DNA of 64,000 nt, from positions 8,547 through 72,546 of the forward strand of contig CAUVKI010000007.1 of assembly GCA_963552605.1 (NCBI GenBank). The letters run 5' to 3'. The position numbers and the translations under genes were made by a program. The notes under the pieces were generated by a model. That model made no database searches and was not told where the DNA came from. It was given only the letters and a program-made list of their open reading frames with translations. This document shows, piece by piece, positions 42,080-50,088 of this stretch; position 1 is the first letter of the stretch, and every line of letters starts with the position of its first letter. The stretch comes from CAUVKI01 sp963552605 (lineage in GTDB: Bacteria; Bacillota; Clostridia; Tissierellales; Peptoniphilaceae).

Positions 42080-42263
42080 AATCGAATATTTTTATTGAAA
42101 GCGGCTTAAAATCATTTTGCTTTTTTGGGAGCAACTGTTTTATAATGAGTTAGGTCGCTTTTTTAATTCGCCTGTTCTGAAAAAAACTAAGAAATGTGAA
42201 GACTGAAGATTTACCGTCAGACTTATCTCAATATGGAAACATACGCCGCAAAGCGCACAAAAG

Positions 42264-42294
42264 AAAAGCAAAGGCTATTAAACCTTTGCTTTTT
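42264..42294 (-). terminator. Bidirectional terminator after L25
   Basis: AAAAGCAAAGG (42264-42274) pairs with CCTTTGCTTTT (42283-42293) around an 8-nt loop, with A and T runs on both sides. It lies 4 bp beyond the L25 stop and can also end plus-strand transcripts. Confidence 0.85.
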
Positions 42295-42297
42295 AAA

Positions 42298-42933
42298 TTA
42301 CTCTCCTGAAGATTTTTTTGCGGTAATAACCTCAACTTCCCCGGCTTCAACTTCAGTTTCCGTTTCATTAGCCATAGAAGGAGGGTTAAGAGTTGCAACT
42401 ACATCTTCCGCATCTCTCAAAACAGTCACTTTTCCATCTTTGAAAATATCCAAGTCCTTGACGAGAACAGGCTGATCAAATGTCATATCCTCAACATTGA
42501 CTTCCCCCCCGTTATTGGGAATATCTTTGGGAAGACATTCAATGTCAATCTGATCCAAAACTTGAATTAAAATAGAGGGCTGAAGTTTTATCCTGTCCCT
42601 TCCGTGCAAAATAACAGGCACAGTCATCTTCACTTTCTCATTCATATTCAAGAGCTGAAAATCAATATGCAAAAATCCCGTCTTATAGGGATGCTTTTGC
42701 ACATCTTTGATTATCGCAGGTCTTTCCTCTCCATCAATTTTAAGGGTAATCATACTTGATGTGCCCGCCTCTTTAAACACACGATTGAATTCCTTCTCCG
42801 ATACCTTAACGCTCGAGGCTTCATCACTTGCCGAATAGATAACGGCAGGAATTTTCTCCTCGGCACGAACTTTCTTTACTTGGTTTTTCCCCAAACTTTC
42901 TCTTTTCTCAAGCTCCAATGTCCACGATTGCAA
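42298..42933 (-). CDS. rplY: 50S ribosomal protein L25/general stress protein Ctc
   Basis: A 211-residue 5S-rRNA-binding protein of the long CTC type. The N-terminal L25 domain (LELEKRESLGKNQVKKVRAEEKIPAVIYS; KHPYKTGFLHIDFQLL) is followed by the C-terminal TL5/CTC domain (KMTVPVILHGRDRIK; DIPNNGGEVNVEDM) and an acidic tail. I choose TTG 42933, which has AGAGAGGTG upstream; the GTG three codons earlier is part of that ribosome site. It lies 63 bp after tRNA-Val on the same strand. Confidence 0.9.
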   Translation of the reverse strand: MQSWTLELEKRESLGKNQVKKVRAEEKIPAVIYSASDEASSVKVSEKEFNRVFKEAGTSSMITLKIDGEERPAIIKDVQKHPYKTGFLHIDFQLLNMNEKVKMTVPVILHGRDRIKLQPSILIQVLDQIDIECLPKDIPNNGGEVNVEDMTFDQPVLVKDLDIFKDGKVTVLRDAEDVVATLNPPSMANETETEVEAGEVEVITAKKSSGE

Positions 42934-42996
42934 AAAAAACACCTCTCTCTATATTTATGATATTTTATACAAACCACAAGCCGCCAAACAACACGA

Positions 42997-43069
42997 TGGT
43001 CAATATAGGACTCGAACCTATGACTCCCACCATGTGAAGGTGATACTCTACCAACTGAGTTAATTGACC
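42997..43069 (-). tRNA. tRNA-Val (anticodon CAC)
   Basis: A complete 73-nt cloverleaf on the minus strand: acceptor GGTCAAT/ATTGACC, D stem ACTC/GAGT, anticodon stem TCACC/GGTGG with loop TTCACAT, T arm ATAGG-TTCGAGT-CCTAT, discriminator A. Anticodon CAC reads GUG. CCA is not encoded. Confidence 0.95.
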
Positions 43070-43086
43070 AAAACTATGACCGCTAA

Positions 43087-43115
43087 ATTTTACGACATCT
43101 TTTTTTAAAAATCAA
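43087..43115 (-). promoter_or_regulatory. Promoter of tRNA-Val
   Basis: On the minus strand TTGATT (43115-43110), 17-bp spacer and TAAAAT (43092-43087), 18 bp before the tRNA 5' end. It may also serve L25. Confidence 0.65.
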
Positions 43116-43213
43116 GCCCTTTTAGAAAAAATTTTCAATCCCGCAATTTTCCATAATCATTGGTAATATTCTTTCACTTCGTGCGTTTGTGATGTGCTTG
43201 ATAGAATTTTTTC

Positions 43214-43242
43214 TTGAATATTAAAATAAATTGGTGTATCAT
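43214..43242 (+). promoter_or_regulatory. Promoter of the LCP-family gene
   Basis: TTGAAT (43214-43219), 17-bp spacer, TATCAT (43237-43242), 40 bp before the TTG start codon. Confidence 0.6.
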
Positions 43243-43281
43243 CAGTGAGCATATTATTTTTAGAAATGAGAGGTCATTATC

Positions 43282-44235
43282 TTGAAAAGGTTTATTATTT
43301 CTTTTTTGTTGACATTGGTGATTGCTTCAGTGGCGTATACGGTATTTGAAAAGGTTGCGCTTCCGAAAAATCAGCCCATTCAACCGACAGAAGCTGAAAA
43401 TGAGTCTGATAAAAGTAAGGCTGAACCCAGCCCCAAAGAAGAGAAGAAAAATTTTCCGAGGGAGCTTTTTTTTGTGGTGCTGGGGGTAGACGGAAACGGG
43501 TTGGACATAGAGAAAGGATTACGCTCCGATGTCATAATAGTAACCCGTGTGATGCTTGAGAGCGGTGAAATCAAAATGCTCCAAGTCCATAGAGACAGTA
43601 GGGTTCCCGTAAAAGGCGAGATGATGAAAATAAATGCGGCTCACTCCTACGGAGGTCCGGATCTTGCTATGAAGACAATCGGAGATTATCTGGGAGTGAA
43701 GTTGGATTATTATGTTAAGATTGATTTCAAAGGCGTGATGGATATAGTGGATTTGGTCGACGGGGTGGACTTTGATGTGCCGGTGGATATGAATTATGAC
43801 GACCCCACTGCCAAACCTCCGCTTCATATTCACTTGAAAAAAGGTATGCAGCATTTGGACGGCAAAAATTCTCACGACCTCCTAAGGTTCAGACACAACA
43901 ACCGCACCGATTATTATCCTTGTGATTTAACAAGAGAGCAGGTGCAGCTTATGTGGCTTAAGGAGTTTGCAAAAACGGTGCTTCAGCCCAAAAACATTTT
44001 AAAACTTCCCGATCTCATAAGGACGGGATTAAATTCCGTAAGCACCAATATTCCCGTAACCACAATTCTTTCTTCCGCAACTGCGATAGGGAATATAAAC
44101 ATTGAAAAAATGGATATGCAGACAATAAAGGGAGATGGGCATAAGATTAAGAGCGGCGGCTGGTATTGGTTTAACGACGAAGAAGACAAAAAAGAAAAGG
44201 TGGATACCCTTTTCGGTGATTATAAGTTGGAATAG
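43282..44235 (+). CDS. LytR-CpsA-Psr (LCP) family protein
   Basis: A 317-residue membrane-anchored enzyme that would attach secondary wall polymers to peptidoglycan from lipid-linked precursors. There is one N-terminal anchor, then an acidic/proline linker and the LCP domain: LGVDGNGLDIEKGLRSDVIIV, MLQVHRDSRVPV, KINAAHSYGGPDLAMKTI, and the LLRFRHNNRTDYYPCDLTRE arginine-rich active site. It starts at TTG 43282 with GAGAGG upstream. The IPP isomerase and BirA genes follow closely. Confidence 0.9.
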   Translation: MKRFIISFLLTLVIASVAYTVFEKVALPKNQPIQPTEAENESDKSKAEPSPKEEKKNFPRELFFVVLGVDGNGLDIEKGLRSDVIIVTRVMLESGEIKMLQVHRDSRVPVKGEMMKINAAHSYGGPDLAMKTIGDYLGVKLDYYVKIDFKGVMDIVDLVDGVDFDVPVDMNYDDPTAKPPLHIHLKKGMQHLDGKNSHDLLRFRHNNRTDYYPCDLTREQVQLMWLKEFAKTVLQPKNILKLPDLIRTGLNSVSTNIPVTTILSSATAIGNINIEKMDMQTIKGDGHKIKSGGWYWFNDEEDKKEKVDTLFGDYKLE

Positions 44236-44243
44236 GGGGAGCT

Positions 44244-45260
44244 ATGTCTATTGAGCGAAAGAGAGAACATATAGAAAACTATCTTAAGATTTGCGGTTCG
44301 GGAGATCCTCTTTACTCCGATATTTTCATTGAGCATAACGCCTTACCCGATACGGCGTTTTTTGAAATTTCCACAGAAACCGATTTTCTCGGAAGACGTG
44401 TTTCATTTCCTCTGATGATTAACGCAATGACGGGAGGACCCGAAGAAGCATATGGAATTAACAGGGATTTGGCACTCCTTTCAAAAAAATACGGACTGCC
44501 CATGGCTGTAGGCTCCGAGTCCGTCGCTTTCGGAGCAACGGACGAGATAAAGGCTTCTTTTAAGGTGGCAAGAGAGATTATAGAGGATGGCATCCTGATA
44601 GGAAACATCAACGCAAAGAAACCTTTGGAAGAGGTTTTGGAGGCAATTTCTCTTATAGATGCGGACGCAATAGAGCTTCATCTCAACCCGCTTCACGAAT
44701 TGGTGATGGAAGAGGGGGACAGGGATTTTCGGGGAATAGGAGAAAATATTTGTGAGATAGTAAAAAAATCTCCGGTTCCCGTGATTGTAAAGGAAGTGGG
44801 TTTCGGACTTTCGGGAAGCGTTGTGTCAAGACTTTCGGAATACGGGGTGGAGATTGTGGACATCGCAGGAAGCGGAGGCACCAATTTCGTGGAAATAGAG
44901 GATTTGCGCTTTGGAAATTACGGATATGATGAGCTTCGCGGAGTGGGAAATCCCGGAGCTTATGCAACGATTACCTCAAGAAAAGCCGCTCCGTCGCTCT
45001 ATATAATAGGGAGCGGAGGAATACGAACAGCTTTGGACTTGGTGAAATCCTTAGTTATAGGTTCGGATCTCACATCTATTTCCGGAGAAATTCTCTCTTA
45101 TCTTTTATACGGTTCTTATGATAATGCGGATAATTATCTTGAGAGCATAGTTTATAAAACAAGACTTATAATGTGTGCGTTGGGAGCAAAAAATATCAGT
45201 GAACTTAGAAAAATTCCTTACAGAGTTACGGGAAGGTTAAGAGAATTGATGTATGATTAA
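44244..45260 (+). CDS. fni: Type 2 isopentenyl-diphosphate delta-isomerase
   Basis: FMN- and NADPH-dependent isomerase of IPP and DMAPP, 338 residues. MSIERKREHIENYL is the typical start; INAMTGG, MAVGSESVAF, LHLNPLHELVMEEGDRDF (the Gln/Glu metal region), VKEVGFGLS and GSGGIRTALDL are diagnostic. GGGGGAG precedes ATG 44244. It overlaps birA by 8 bp. Confidence 0.94.
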   Translation: MSIERKREHIENYLKICGSGDPLYSDIFIEHNALPDTAFFEISTETDFLGRRVSFPLMINAMTGGPEEAYGINRDLALLSKKYGLPMAVGSESVAFGATDEIKASFKVAREIIEDGILIGNINAKKPLEEVLEAISLIDADAIELHLNPLHELVMEEGDRDFRGIGENICEIVKKSPVPVIVKEVGFGLSGSVVSRLSEYGVEIVDIAGSGGTNFVEIEDLRFGNYGYDELRGVGNPGAYATITSRKAAPSLYIIGSGGIRTALDLVKSLVIGSDLTSISGEILSYLLYGSYDNADNYLESIVYKTRLIMCALGAKNISELRKIPYRVTGRLRELMYD

Positions 45261-45933
45261 GGTGTTCGACTCGCTTCCCTCTACCAACGACTATATAAGA
45301 CAAAATCTCTCGGAGCTTGAGGATAGAAGTTTTATAATTGCAAGAGAACAAACCTTGGGTAGAGGCAGGCTTGGCAGAAAATGGCTCTCCACAAAGGATA
45401 AAGGGCTTTATTTTTCAGTCCTGTTGCGTCCGAAAAAATTGGAAACGGTTTTAGCACTCCCCATCGTAATGGGTTTAGCTCTTGCAAGGGCATTTGTTCT
45501 GTTGGGATTTTGCCCGAAGATAAAGTGGCCCAATGACCTCTTGGTAAATGACAGGAAAATTTCGGGGATACTTACGGAATTTGTTTCCGATTCGGTTATT
45601 GTAGGAATAGGTGTAAATGTATCCCATAAAGCGGAGGATTTTCCCGACACTTTAAGACTCCCCGCAACCTCCATCCGAATGGAGGGCAAAACCTTTGACA
45701 CTATGGAAGTTTTTTCCATAATCAAAGATGAATTGCTAAAAGCCTATGATGAGTTCTTATTGACCCAATCGGTGAATGAGGAAGTAAACAAATACCTTAG
45801 CTTAAAACCCTCCTTAGCAATGATTGAGGGAAATTTCAGAGAAGTCAAAATAAAAAAAATCACCGCTTCGGGACGCCTGTTGGTGTCCATAGACGGTGAA
45901 GAAAGAGAGCTTGAGAGCGGAGAACTCTGTTAG
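45253..45933 (+). CDS. birA: Biotin--[acetyl-CoA-carboxylase] ligase, monofunctional
   Basis: A 226-residue biotin-protein ligase. SLPSTNDYIRQ, GRGRLGRKWLS (biotinyl-AMP loop) and KWPNDLLVNDRKISGIL are clear. It lacks the N-terminal DNA-binding domain, so it does not repress biotin genes itself. The start overlaps fni. A terminator overlaps its stop codon. Confidence 0.92.
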   Translation: MIKVFDSLPSTNDYIRQNLSELEDRSFIIAREQTLGRGRLGRKWLSTKDKGLYFSVLLRPKKLETVLALPIVMGLALARAFVLLGFCPKIKWPNDLLVNDRKISGILTEFVSDSVIVGIGVNVSHKAEDFPDTLRLPATSIRMEGKTFDTMEVFSIIKDELLKAYDEFLLTQSVNEEVNKYLSLKPSLAMIEGNFREVKIKKITASGRLLVSIDGEERELESGELC

Positions 45934-45947
45934 CTCTCATTTTTTTA
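45913..45947 (+). terminator. Terminator after birA
   Basis: GAGAGC (45913-45918) pairs with GCTCTC (45933-45938), followed by a T-run; the stop codon lies within the loop side of the stem. Confidence 0.65.
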
Positions 45948-45948
45948 A

Positions 45949-45977
45949 TTGACATTCAGCCAAAAAACTATTATAAT
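45949..45977 (+). promoter_or_regulatory. Consensus sigma-A promoter of tRNA-Arg
   Basis: TTGACA (45949-45954), exactly 17 bp, TATAAT (45972-45977): a perfect consensus, 8 bp before the mature tRNA 5' end, so the primary transcript has almost no leader. Confidence 0.92.
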
Positions 45978-45985
45978 CGGTGTAT

Positions 45986-46059
45986 GTCCCAATAGCTCAG
46001 ATGGATAGAGCGTTCGCCTCCTAAGCGAAAGGTCGGAGGTTCGAATCCTCTTTGGGACG
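45986..46059 (+). tRNA. tRNA-Arg (anticodon CCT)
   Basis: A 74-nt cloverleaf: acceptor GTCCCAA/TTGGGAC, D stem GCTC/GAGC, anticodon stem TTCGC/GCGAA with loop CTCCTAA, T arm GGAGG-TTCGAAT-CCTCT, discriminator G. Anticodon CCT reads AGG, a frequent codon in these genes. CCA is not encoded. Confidence 0.95.
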
Positions 46060-46065
46060 GTTATG

Positions 46066-46098
46066 AGCCAAAATTCTGTTTGGGAATTTTGGCTTTTT
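46066..46098 (+). terminator. Terminator after tRNA-Arg
   Basis: AGCCAAAATTC and GAATTTTGGCT form a perfect 11-bp stem with loop TGTTTGG and a short T-run. Confidence 0.88.
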
Positions 46099-46117
46099 AT
46101 ATTCTTAGGGAGGAATT

Positions 46118-47722
46118 ATGAGTAAGGAACTTTCATCTAAGGGGAAAAAATTTTTAAAGCGAGGAAGAAATGGCATATTGTCGCTTATATTCAGTCGATT
46201 CGGAATGATTATGCTGATTTTTTCAATTCAGTTTTTTACCATAGTTTATTTTTATAATGTCCTGTTAAGAAAATTTCCTTTGCTTTTTACCTTCTTCTAT
46301 ACCCTGTCCGTTATAGTGATTTTGATGATAATAAACTTGCATATGGAGCCTACCGCAAAGCTCACATGGTTTGCCGTGATTGCAATATTTCCGATTTTTG
46401 GAGCAATTCTTTTTCTATATACCAAATTCAATTTTACAAATCTCAGAACAAGAGGTCGTATCGAAAGAGTGAATAAAATATTGGTAGGTATCTTAAGAAA
46501 AGAGAAACACGCCGAAAAAGAATTTTCAAACCACGACCCGCAAGCCGCAAGACTTGCCAAATATCTTTTTCGTCAAGGAGAATTTCCAATCTATAAAAAA
46601 ACTCGAGCGGAATATTTTCCAAGCGGAGAATCTCAATTTGAAGCAACAATTGAGAGTTTGAAAAAAGCCAAGCGATTTATTTTTATAGAGTCGTTTATCG
46701 TGGAAGAGGGGAAGATGTGGGGAGAGGTTTTAGCCATTTTAAAGGAAAAAGCGGAGCGGGGACTTGATGTGCGGGTGCTTTATGACGGAATGTGCGAATT
46801 TTTTCTACTTCCTGTAAGTTATCCAAAATATCTTGAGAGTTTGGGAATTAAATGCAGAATTTTTTCAAGGATAATACCTCTGCTTTCCGTGAACTATAAT
46901 TATAGAGACCACAGAAAGCTTGTGGTAATAGATAATAAAATCGCATTCACCGGAGGGAGCAATTTCGCCGATGAATACATAAATGAAAAGGAACGCTTCG
47001 GGCATTGGAAAGATGCGGGAGTGATGATATCGGGAGATGCTGTAAAAACTTTTACTCTGTCATTTCTTGAGATGTGGGAAATGGAAAGAAAAAAATATAC
47101 AGAGAAGAGTATGTCGGAATTTAAAAAAGAAGCGGCACACTTTCTATCCCACGATTCTCTGGGAGAGGATACGGAAGGGTATGTTTTGCCTTTCACCGAC
47201 AATCCTTTGGACGATAACAAGATTGGAGAAAATGTTTATCTGTACCTATTCAACACCGCAAAAAATTTTCTCCATATCACAACTCCCTACCTAATTTTGG
47301 ATTATGAGATGGAACAGGCTTTAAAGTTTGCCTCTGAGAGGGGAATTGATGTAAAGATAATTGTCCCCGGGATTCCTGATAAAAAAATTCCCTATGCCAT
47401 AGCCTACACCCACTATAAAAATTTGCTAAGCTCCGGAGTGAGAATTTTTGAATATACCCCTGGGTTTATTCATCAAAAATGCGTATTGCAGGACGGAGAT
47501 TTAGCCGTGATAGGTACGATAAATTTAGATTACAGAAGTCTTTATCACCATTTTGAAAATGCGGTGCTGGTACATGAGGGGGAATTTTCCAGAAAAATGG
47601 AAAATGATTTTTTAAAAACTTTGGAGGACTGCAAGGAGATAAGATTTAATAATCTAAACACCGTTTCAATTTTCAGACGAATCATAGGGTCTGTTGCAAA
47701 AATTTTTGCACCGCTTATGTGA
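46118..47722 (+). CDS. cls: Cardiolipin synthase (PLD family)
   Basis: A 534-residue membrane enzyme that condenses two phosphatidylglycerols to cardiolipin. There are N-terminal membrane segments (about 25-55 and 60-110) and two phospholipase D motifs: HRKLVVIDNKIAFTGGSNFAD and HQKCVLQDGDLAVIGTINLD. AGGGAGG precedes ATG 46118. It appears to be a single-gene or two-gene transcript with the superoxide reductase 65 bp downstream. Confidence 0.92.
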   Translation: MSKELSSKGKKFLKRGRNGILSLIFSRFGMIMLIFSIQFFTIVYFYNVLLRKFPLLFTFFYTLSVIVILMIINLHMEPTAKLTWFAVIAIFPIFGAILFLYTKFNFTNLRTRGRIERVNKILVGILRKEKHAEKEFSNHDPQAARLAKYLFRQGEFPIYKKTRAEYFPSGESQFEATIESLKKAKRFIFIESFIVEEGKMWGEVLAILKEKAERGLDVRVLYDGMCEFFLLPVSYPKYLESLGIKCRIFSRIIPLLSVNYNYRDHRKLVVIDNKIAFTGGSNFADEYINEKERFGHWKDAGVMISGDAVKTFTLSFLEMWEMERKKYTEKSMSEFKKEAAHFLSHDSLGEDTEGYVLPFTDNPLDDNKIGENVYLYLFNTAKNFLHITTPYLILDYEMEQALKFASERGIDVKIIVPGIPDKKIPYAIAYTHYKNLLSSGVRIFEYTPGFIHQKCVLQDGDLAVIGTINLDYRSLYHHFENAVLVHEGEFSRKMENDFLKTLEDCKEIRFNNLNTVSIFRRIIGSVAKIFAPLM

Positions 47723-47786
47723 TTGAAGCAGAATTTTGTTTCTGAAAAAAATAAAAGGGTATCAGGTTCGGGCGGAGGTGGTAATT

Positions 47787-48155
47787 ATGATAAGCAGTAC
47801 AATTAAATCAGGAGATTGGAAAGGCGAGAAGCATGTTCCCGTGATCAAGGCTCCCGAAAAGGTAAAAAAGGGAGAATTGATAGAGGTTAAGTTGAGTGTG
47901 GGAGAGGAAATCGCTCACCCCAACAACTACAAGCACCACATCGATTGGATTAAGGTGTTTTTCCAACCGCAGGGAAAGCCTGCATTTGAAGTTGGATCTC
48001 TAAGCTTTTCATGTCATGACGAGGATAATCAGATTTTTTCGGAGCCGAGAGGTAGCGTCTATTTTAAGGCGGAAGTGTCGGGAACAATTCATGCACTTTC
48101 GTTTTGCAATATTCACGGGCTTTGGGAAAACGAAGCGGGAATTGTTGTGGAGTAA
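47787..48155 (+). CDS. Superoxide reductase (neelaredoxin type)
   Basis: A 122-residue 1Fe superoxide reductase that converts superoxide to hydrogen peroxide. The Fe site can be read: E14 and K15 next to H16 in GEKHVPVI, H44 and H50 in HPNNYKHHIDW, and C107 and H110 in FCNIHGLW. The N-terminal desulforedoxin domain of class I enzymes is absent. ATG 47787 follows GGAGGTGGTAATT; an upstream in-frame ATG/TTG lacks a ribosome site. A terminator follows. Confidence 0.93.
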   Translation: MISSTIKSGDWKGEKHVPVIKAPEKVKKGELIEVKLSVGEEIAHPNNYKHHIDWIKVFFQPQGKPAFEVGSLSFSCHDEDNQIFSEPRGSVYFKAEVSGTIHALSFCNIHGLWENEAGIVVE

Positions 48156-48167
48156 TTATAAAAAATG

Positions 48168-48194
48168 CGAACCGATTGCGGTTCGTTTTTTTTT
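48168..48194 (+). terminator. Terminator after superoxide reductase
   Basis: CGAACC-GATTGC-GGTTCG stem followed by nine or more T. Confidence 0.9.
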
Positions 48195-48266
48195 GCAGGA
48201 CAATAAAGACGGCTTGAATTTATGCCTATTTTTATTGCAAGCCTTGAAAAAATTATGAATTTGCTA

Positions 48267-48296
48267 TTGCAGTTTTCAAAAAAAATAATATAAAAT
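48267..48296 (+). promoter_or_regulatory. Probable promoter of the DUF2974 gene
   Basis: TTGCAG (48267-48272), then TATAAA (48289-48294, 16-bp spacer) overlapping TAAAAT (48291-48296, 18-bp spacer). Located 46 bp before the start codon. Confidence 0.5.
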
Positions 48297-48341
48297 AGCC
48301 AAGCGAAAGACCGAGCATAAAATCTTTGCGGGGGAATACCG

Positions 48342-49394
48342 ATGAATATTTTGGAGTATATAAAAACCGAGAACAGAAGCTTTAAAGATTTTAATTTTAA
48401 TCCGGTGGACGCTTTAATTTTTTCAGAACTTTCCTATGCAATGCCTGAAAAAAAATGTCCTCTCCTTTTAAAAGAAATGGGCGAGTCGAAATTTGCCGAC
48501 GATTTCTTCAACGAGCACAATAATAAAAAACTTATTTCCCTAATAAAGGACAGTGAAAGATTTTCGGAAATTCTTCTCATCTCATCGGAAACGGTTATTG
48601 AGTCAGGTACACCCGAGTTTTTTCGTGCAATGACATTTCGCATTTCGGAAAATTTATATTTTGTCGCAATGGGAGGAACCGGAGCGGAGGTCGCCGATTG
48701 GAAAGAAGATTTTGAGATGGGATATAAAATGCCCATCAAGTCCCAAGAGGACGCACTTTACTTCTTGGAAAAGGAAATGACCAATCTTGAGGGCGAGTTT
48801 ATAGTGGGCGGACATTCCAAGGGGGGAAATCTTGCGATTTATGCGGCTATGAGTCTTCCCGAAAATTATCAGGAGAGGATTGTGAGCGTCTACTCCTTCG
48901 ACGGACCCGGATTTAAGAAAGCTGTCTTTGATGAGAAGGGTTATAGAAATATAAGGGATAAGATTGAGAAATATATTCCGACTTCTTCAATAGTCGGGTT
49001 GATTATGGAAAACGATACCAATGCAAGGGTTATACAAAGCAAGGGTGTAGGATTGGTGCAGCATAGTGCGTATAATTTTGTGGTTAGAGACAAGGAGCTT
49101 GTGAGCGGAAAACTTTCCAAGTTTGTGTTGGATTTAAACAAGCTTCTTTCAATGTGGTTTAAACCGAAGTCCGATGAGGAACGCAGGGAATTTGTGGAAA
49201 CATTTTTTTCGCTGGCGGAAAAATCCGGAGTCGTTTCCATAGAGGAATTTAAGACGGATTTTTTGAGTATACTTCCCAAAATGCTTGAGGTATATAAGTC
49301 TATGGATACCGACAGAAAGGAAAATTTTGAAACGGCTCTGAAAGAACTTCCTAAATTGTGGATTGAACATTTTGTGTCGAAAAAACAGGAATAA
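48342..49394 (+). CDS. DUF2974 (Mbeg1-like) alpha/beta hydrolase
   Basis: A 350-residue protein with a lipase-type nucleophile elbow VGGHSKGGNLAIYAAMSL (about 146-163) and YSFDGPGF, characteristic of DUF2974/Mbeg1-like proteins in Firmicutes. VDALIFSELSYA near the N-terminus is also typical. It has no signal peptide. The substrate is unknown. GCGGGGG precedes ATG 48342. The PII-like gene begins 16 bp downstream. Confidence 0.82.
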   Translation: MNILEYIKTENRSFKDFNFNPVDALIFSELSYAMPEKKCPLLLKEMGESKFADDFFNEHNNKKLISLIKDSERFSEILLISSETVIESGTPEFFRAMTFRISENLYFVAMGGTGAEVADWKEDFEMGYKMPIKSQEDALYFLEKEMTNLEGEFIVGGHSKGGNLAIYAAMSLPENYQERIVSVYSFDGPGFKKAVFDEKGYRNIRDKIEKYIPTSSIVGLIMENDTNARVIQSKGVGLVQHSAYNFVVRDKELVSGKLSKFVLDLNKLLSMWFKPKSDEERREFVETFFSLAEKSGVVSIEEFKTDFLSILPKMLEVYKSMDTDRKENFETALKELPKLWIEHFVSKKQE

Positions 49395-49410
49395 CAAAGG
49401 CGGGTGTATT

Positions 49411-50088
49411 ATGTTTAGTCTGGTCGCAGTGCTTATCACGGAGCACGGGAAGGGTACGGCATTTATTTCGGAGCTGAAAAAACACGGAATCTCCGAGGGT
49501 ATTTCCCTCAGGGGAGAGGGCACCGTCGACTCGGAAATTCTTAAACTTTTAAACCTGAATTATTCCTCAAAAGATGTGATTGTGGTGCCGGTGTCGGAAG
49601 AAGGAGAAAAAATTTTTTATGACATACTCAAATCCCAAGGGAGCTTTATAGATAACAGTGCAGGCATAGCTTTTTCAATTCCCTTGGAGAAGTATGAATT
49701 TTCCGAAGTTGAACAGAGCGGAAGAGGATTTTCGGAGGACTTGGTGATTTTGATTACCGATAACGAAAATAAAAATAAAGCCCTCTCAATCGCAAGGGAA
49801 AAAAATGTCAGAGGCGGCACCATGCTTACGGGGAGAGGAGCGGGGGTACCGAAAGATTTCTACTTTCCCATTACAATAGAACCCGAAAAACTGATTTTTC
49901 TGTTTCTGGTTCCAAGAGGAAAACCTAAAGAACTTGAAACCGCATTTGTAAAAGGACTTAAACTCACAAACCCCGGAGCGGGAATGCTTTTCGTTCTGCC
50001 CGTTGCACAAACGATTGGTCTTAACGAAAACGGGAGTGTCGGAGCGAGCGAAAGGACTGAAAGGAAGAAAAATGACGGTCTTTCATGA
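49411..50088 (+). CDS. Tandem PII-like signalling protein
   Basis: A 225-residue protein made of two PII-like domains. Each has a leading beta-strand (LVAVLITEHGKG; LVILITDNENK), a helix, and a G-rich T-loop-type segment (GISEGISLRGEG; KNVRGGTMLTGRGAG), followed by IVVPVSEE or LIFLFLVPRGK. PII-like proteins bind nucleotides or small effectors and control transporters. It overlaps by 17 bp the DUF1538 membrane protein, which carries a third domain of the same kind. I infer that it gates or senses for that transporter. ATG 49411 follows AAGGCGGG. Confidence 0.75.
   Translation: MFSLVAVLITEHGKGTAFISELKKHGISEGISLRGEGTVDSEILKLLNLNYSSKDVIVVPVSEEGEKIFYDILKSQGSFIDNSAGIAFSIPLEKYEFSEVEQSGRGFSEDLVILITDNENKNKALSIAREKNVRGGTMLTGRGAGVPKDFYFPITIEPEKLIFLFLVPRGKPKELETAFVKGLKLTNPGAGMLFVLPVAQTIGLNENGSVGASERTERKKNDGLS

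Noticed and set aside
42233..42475. An 80-codon plus-strand ORF over the L25 3' region
   Set aside because: It is antisense to the L25 coding region and runs through the bidirectional terminator.
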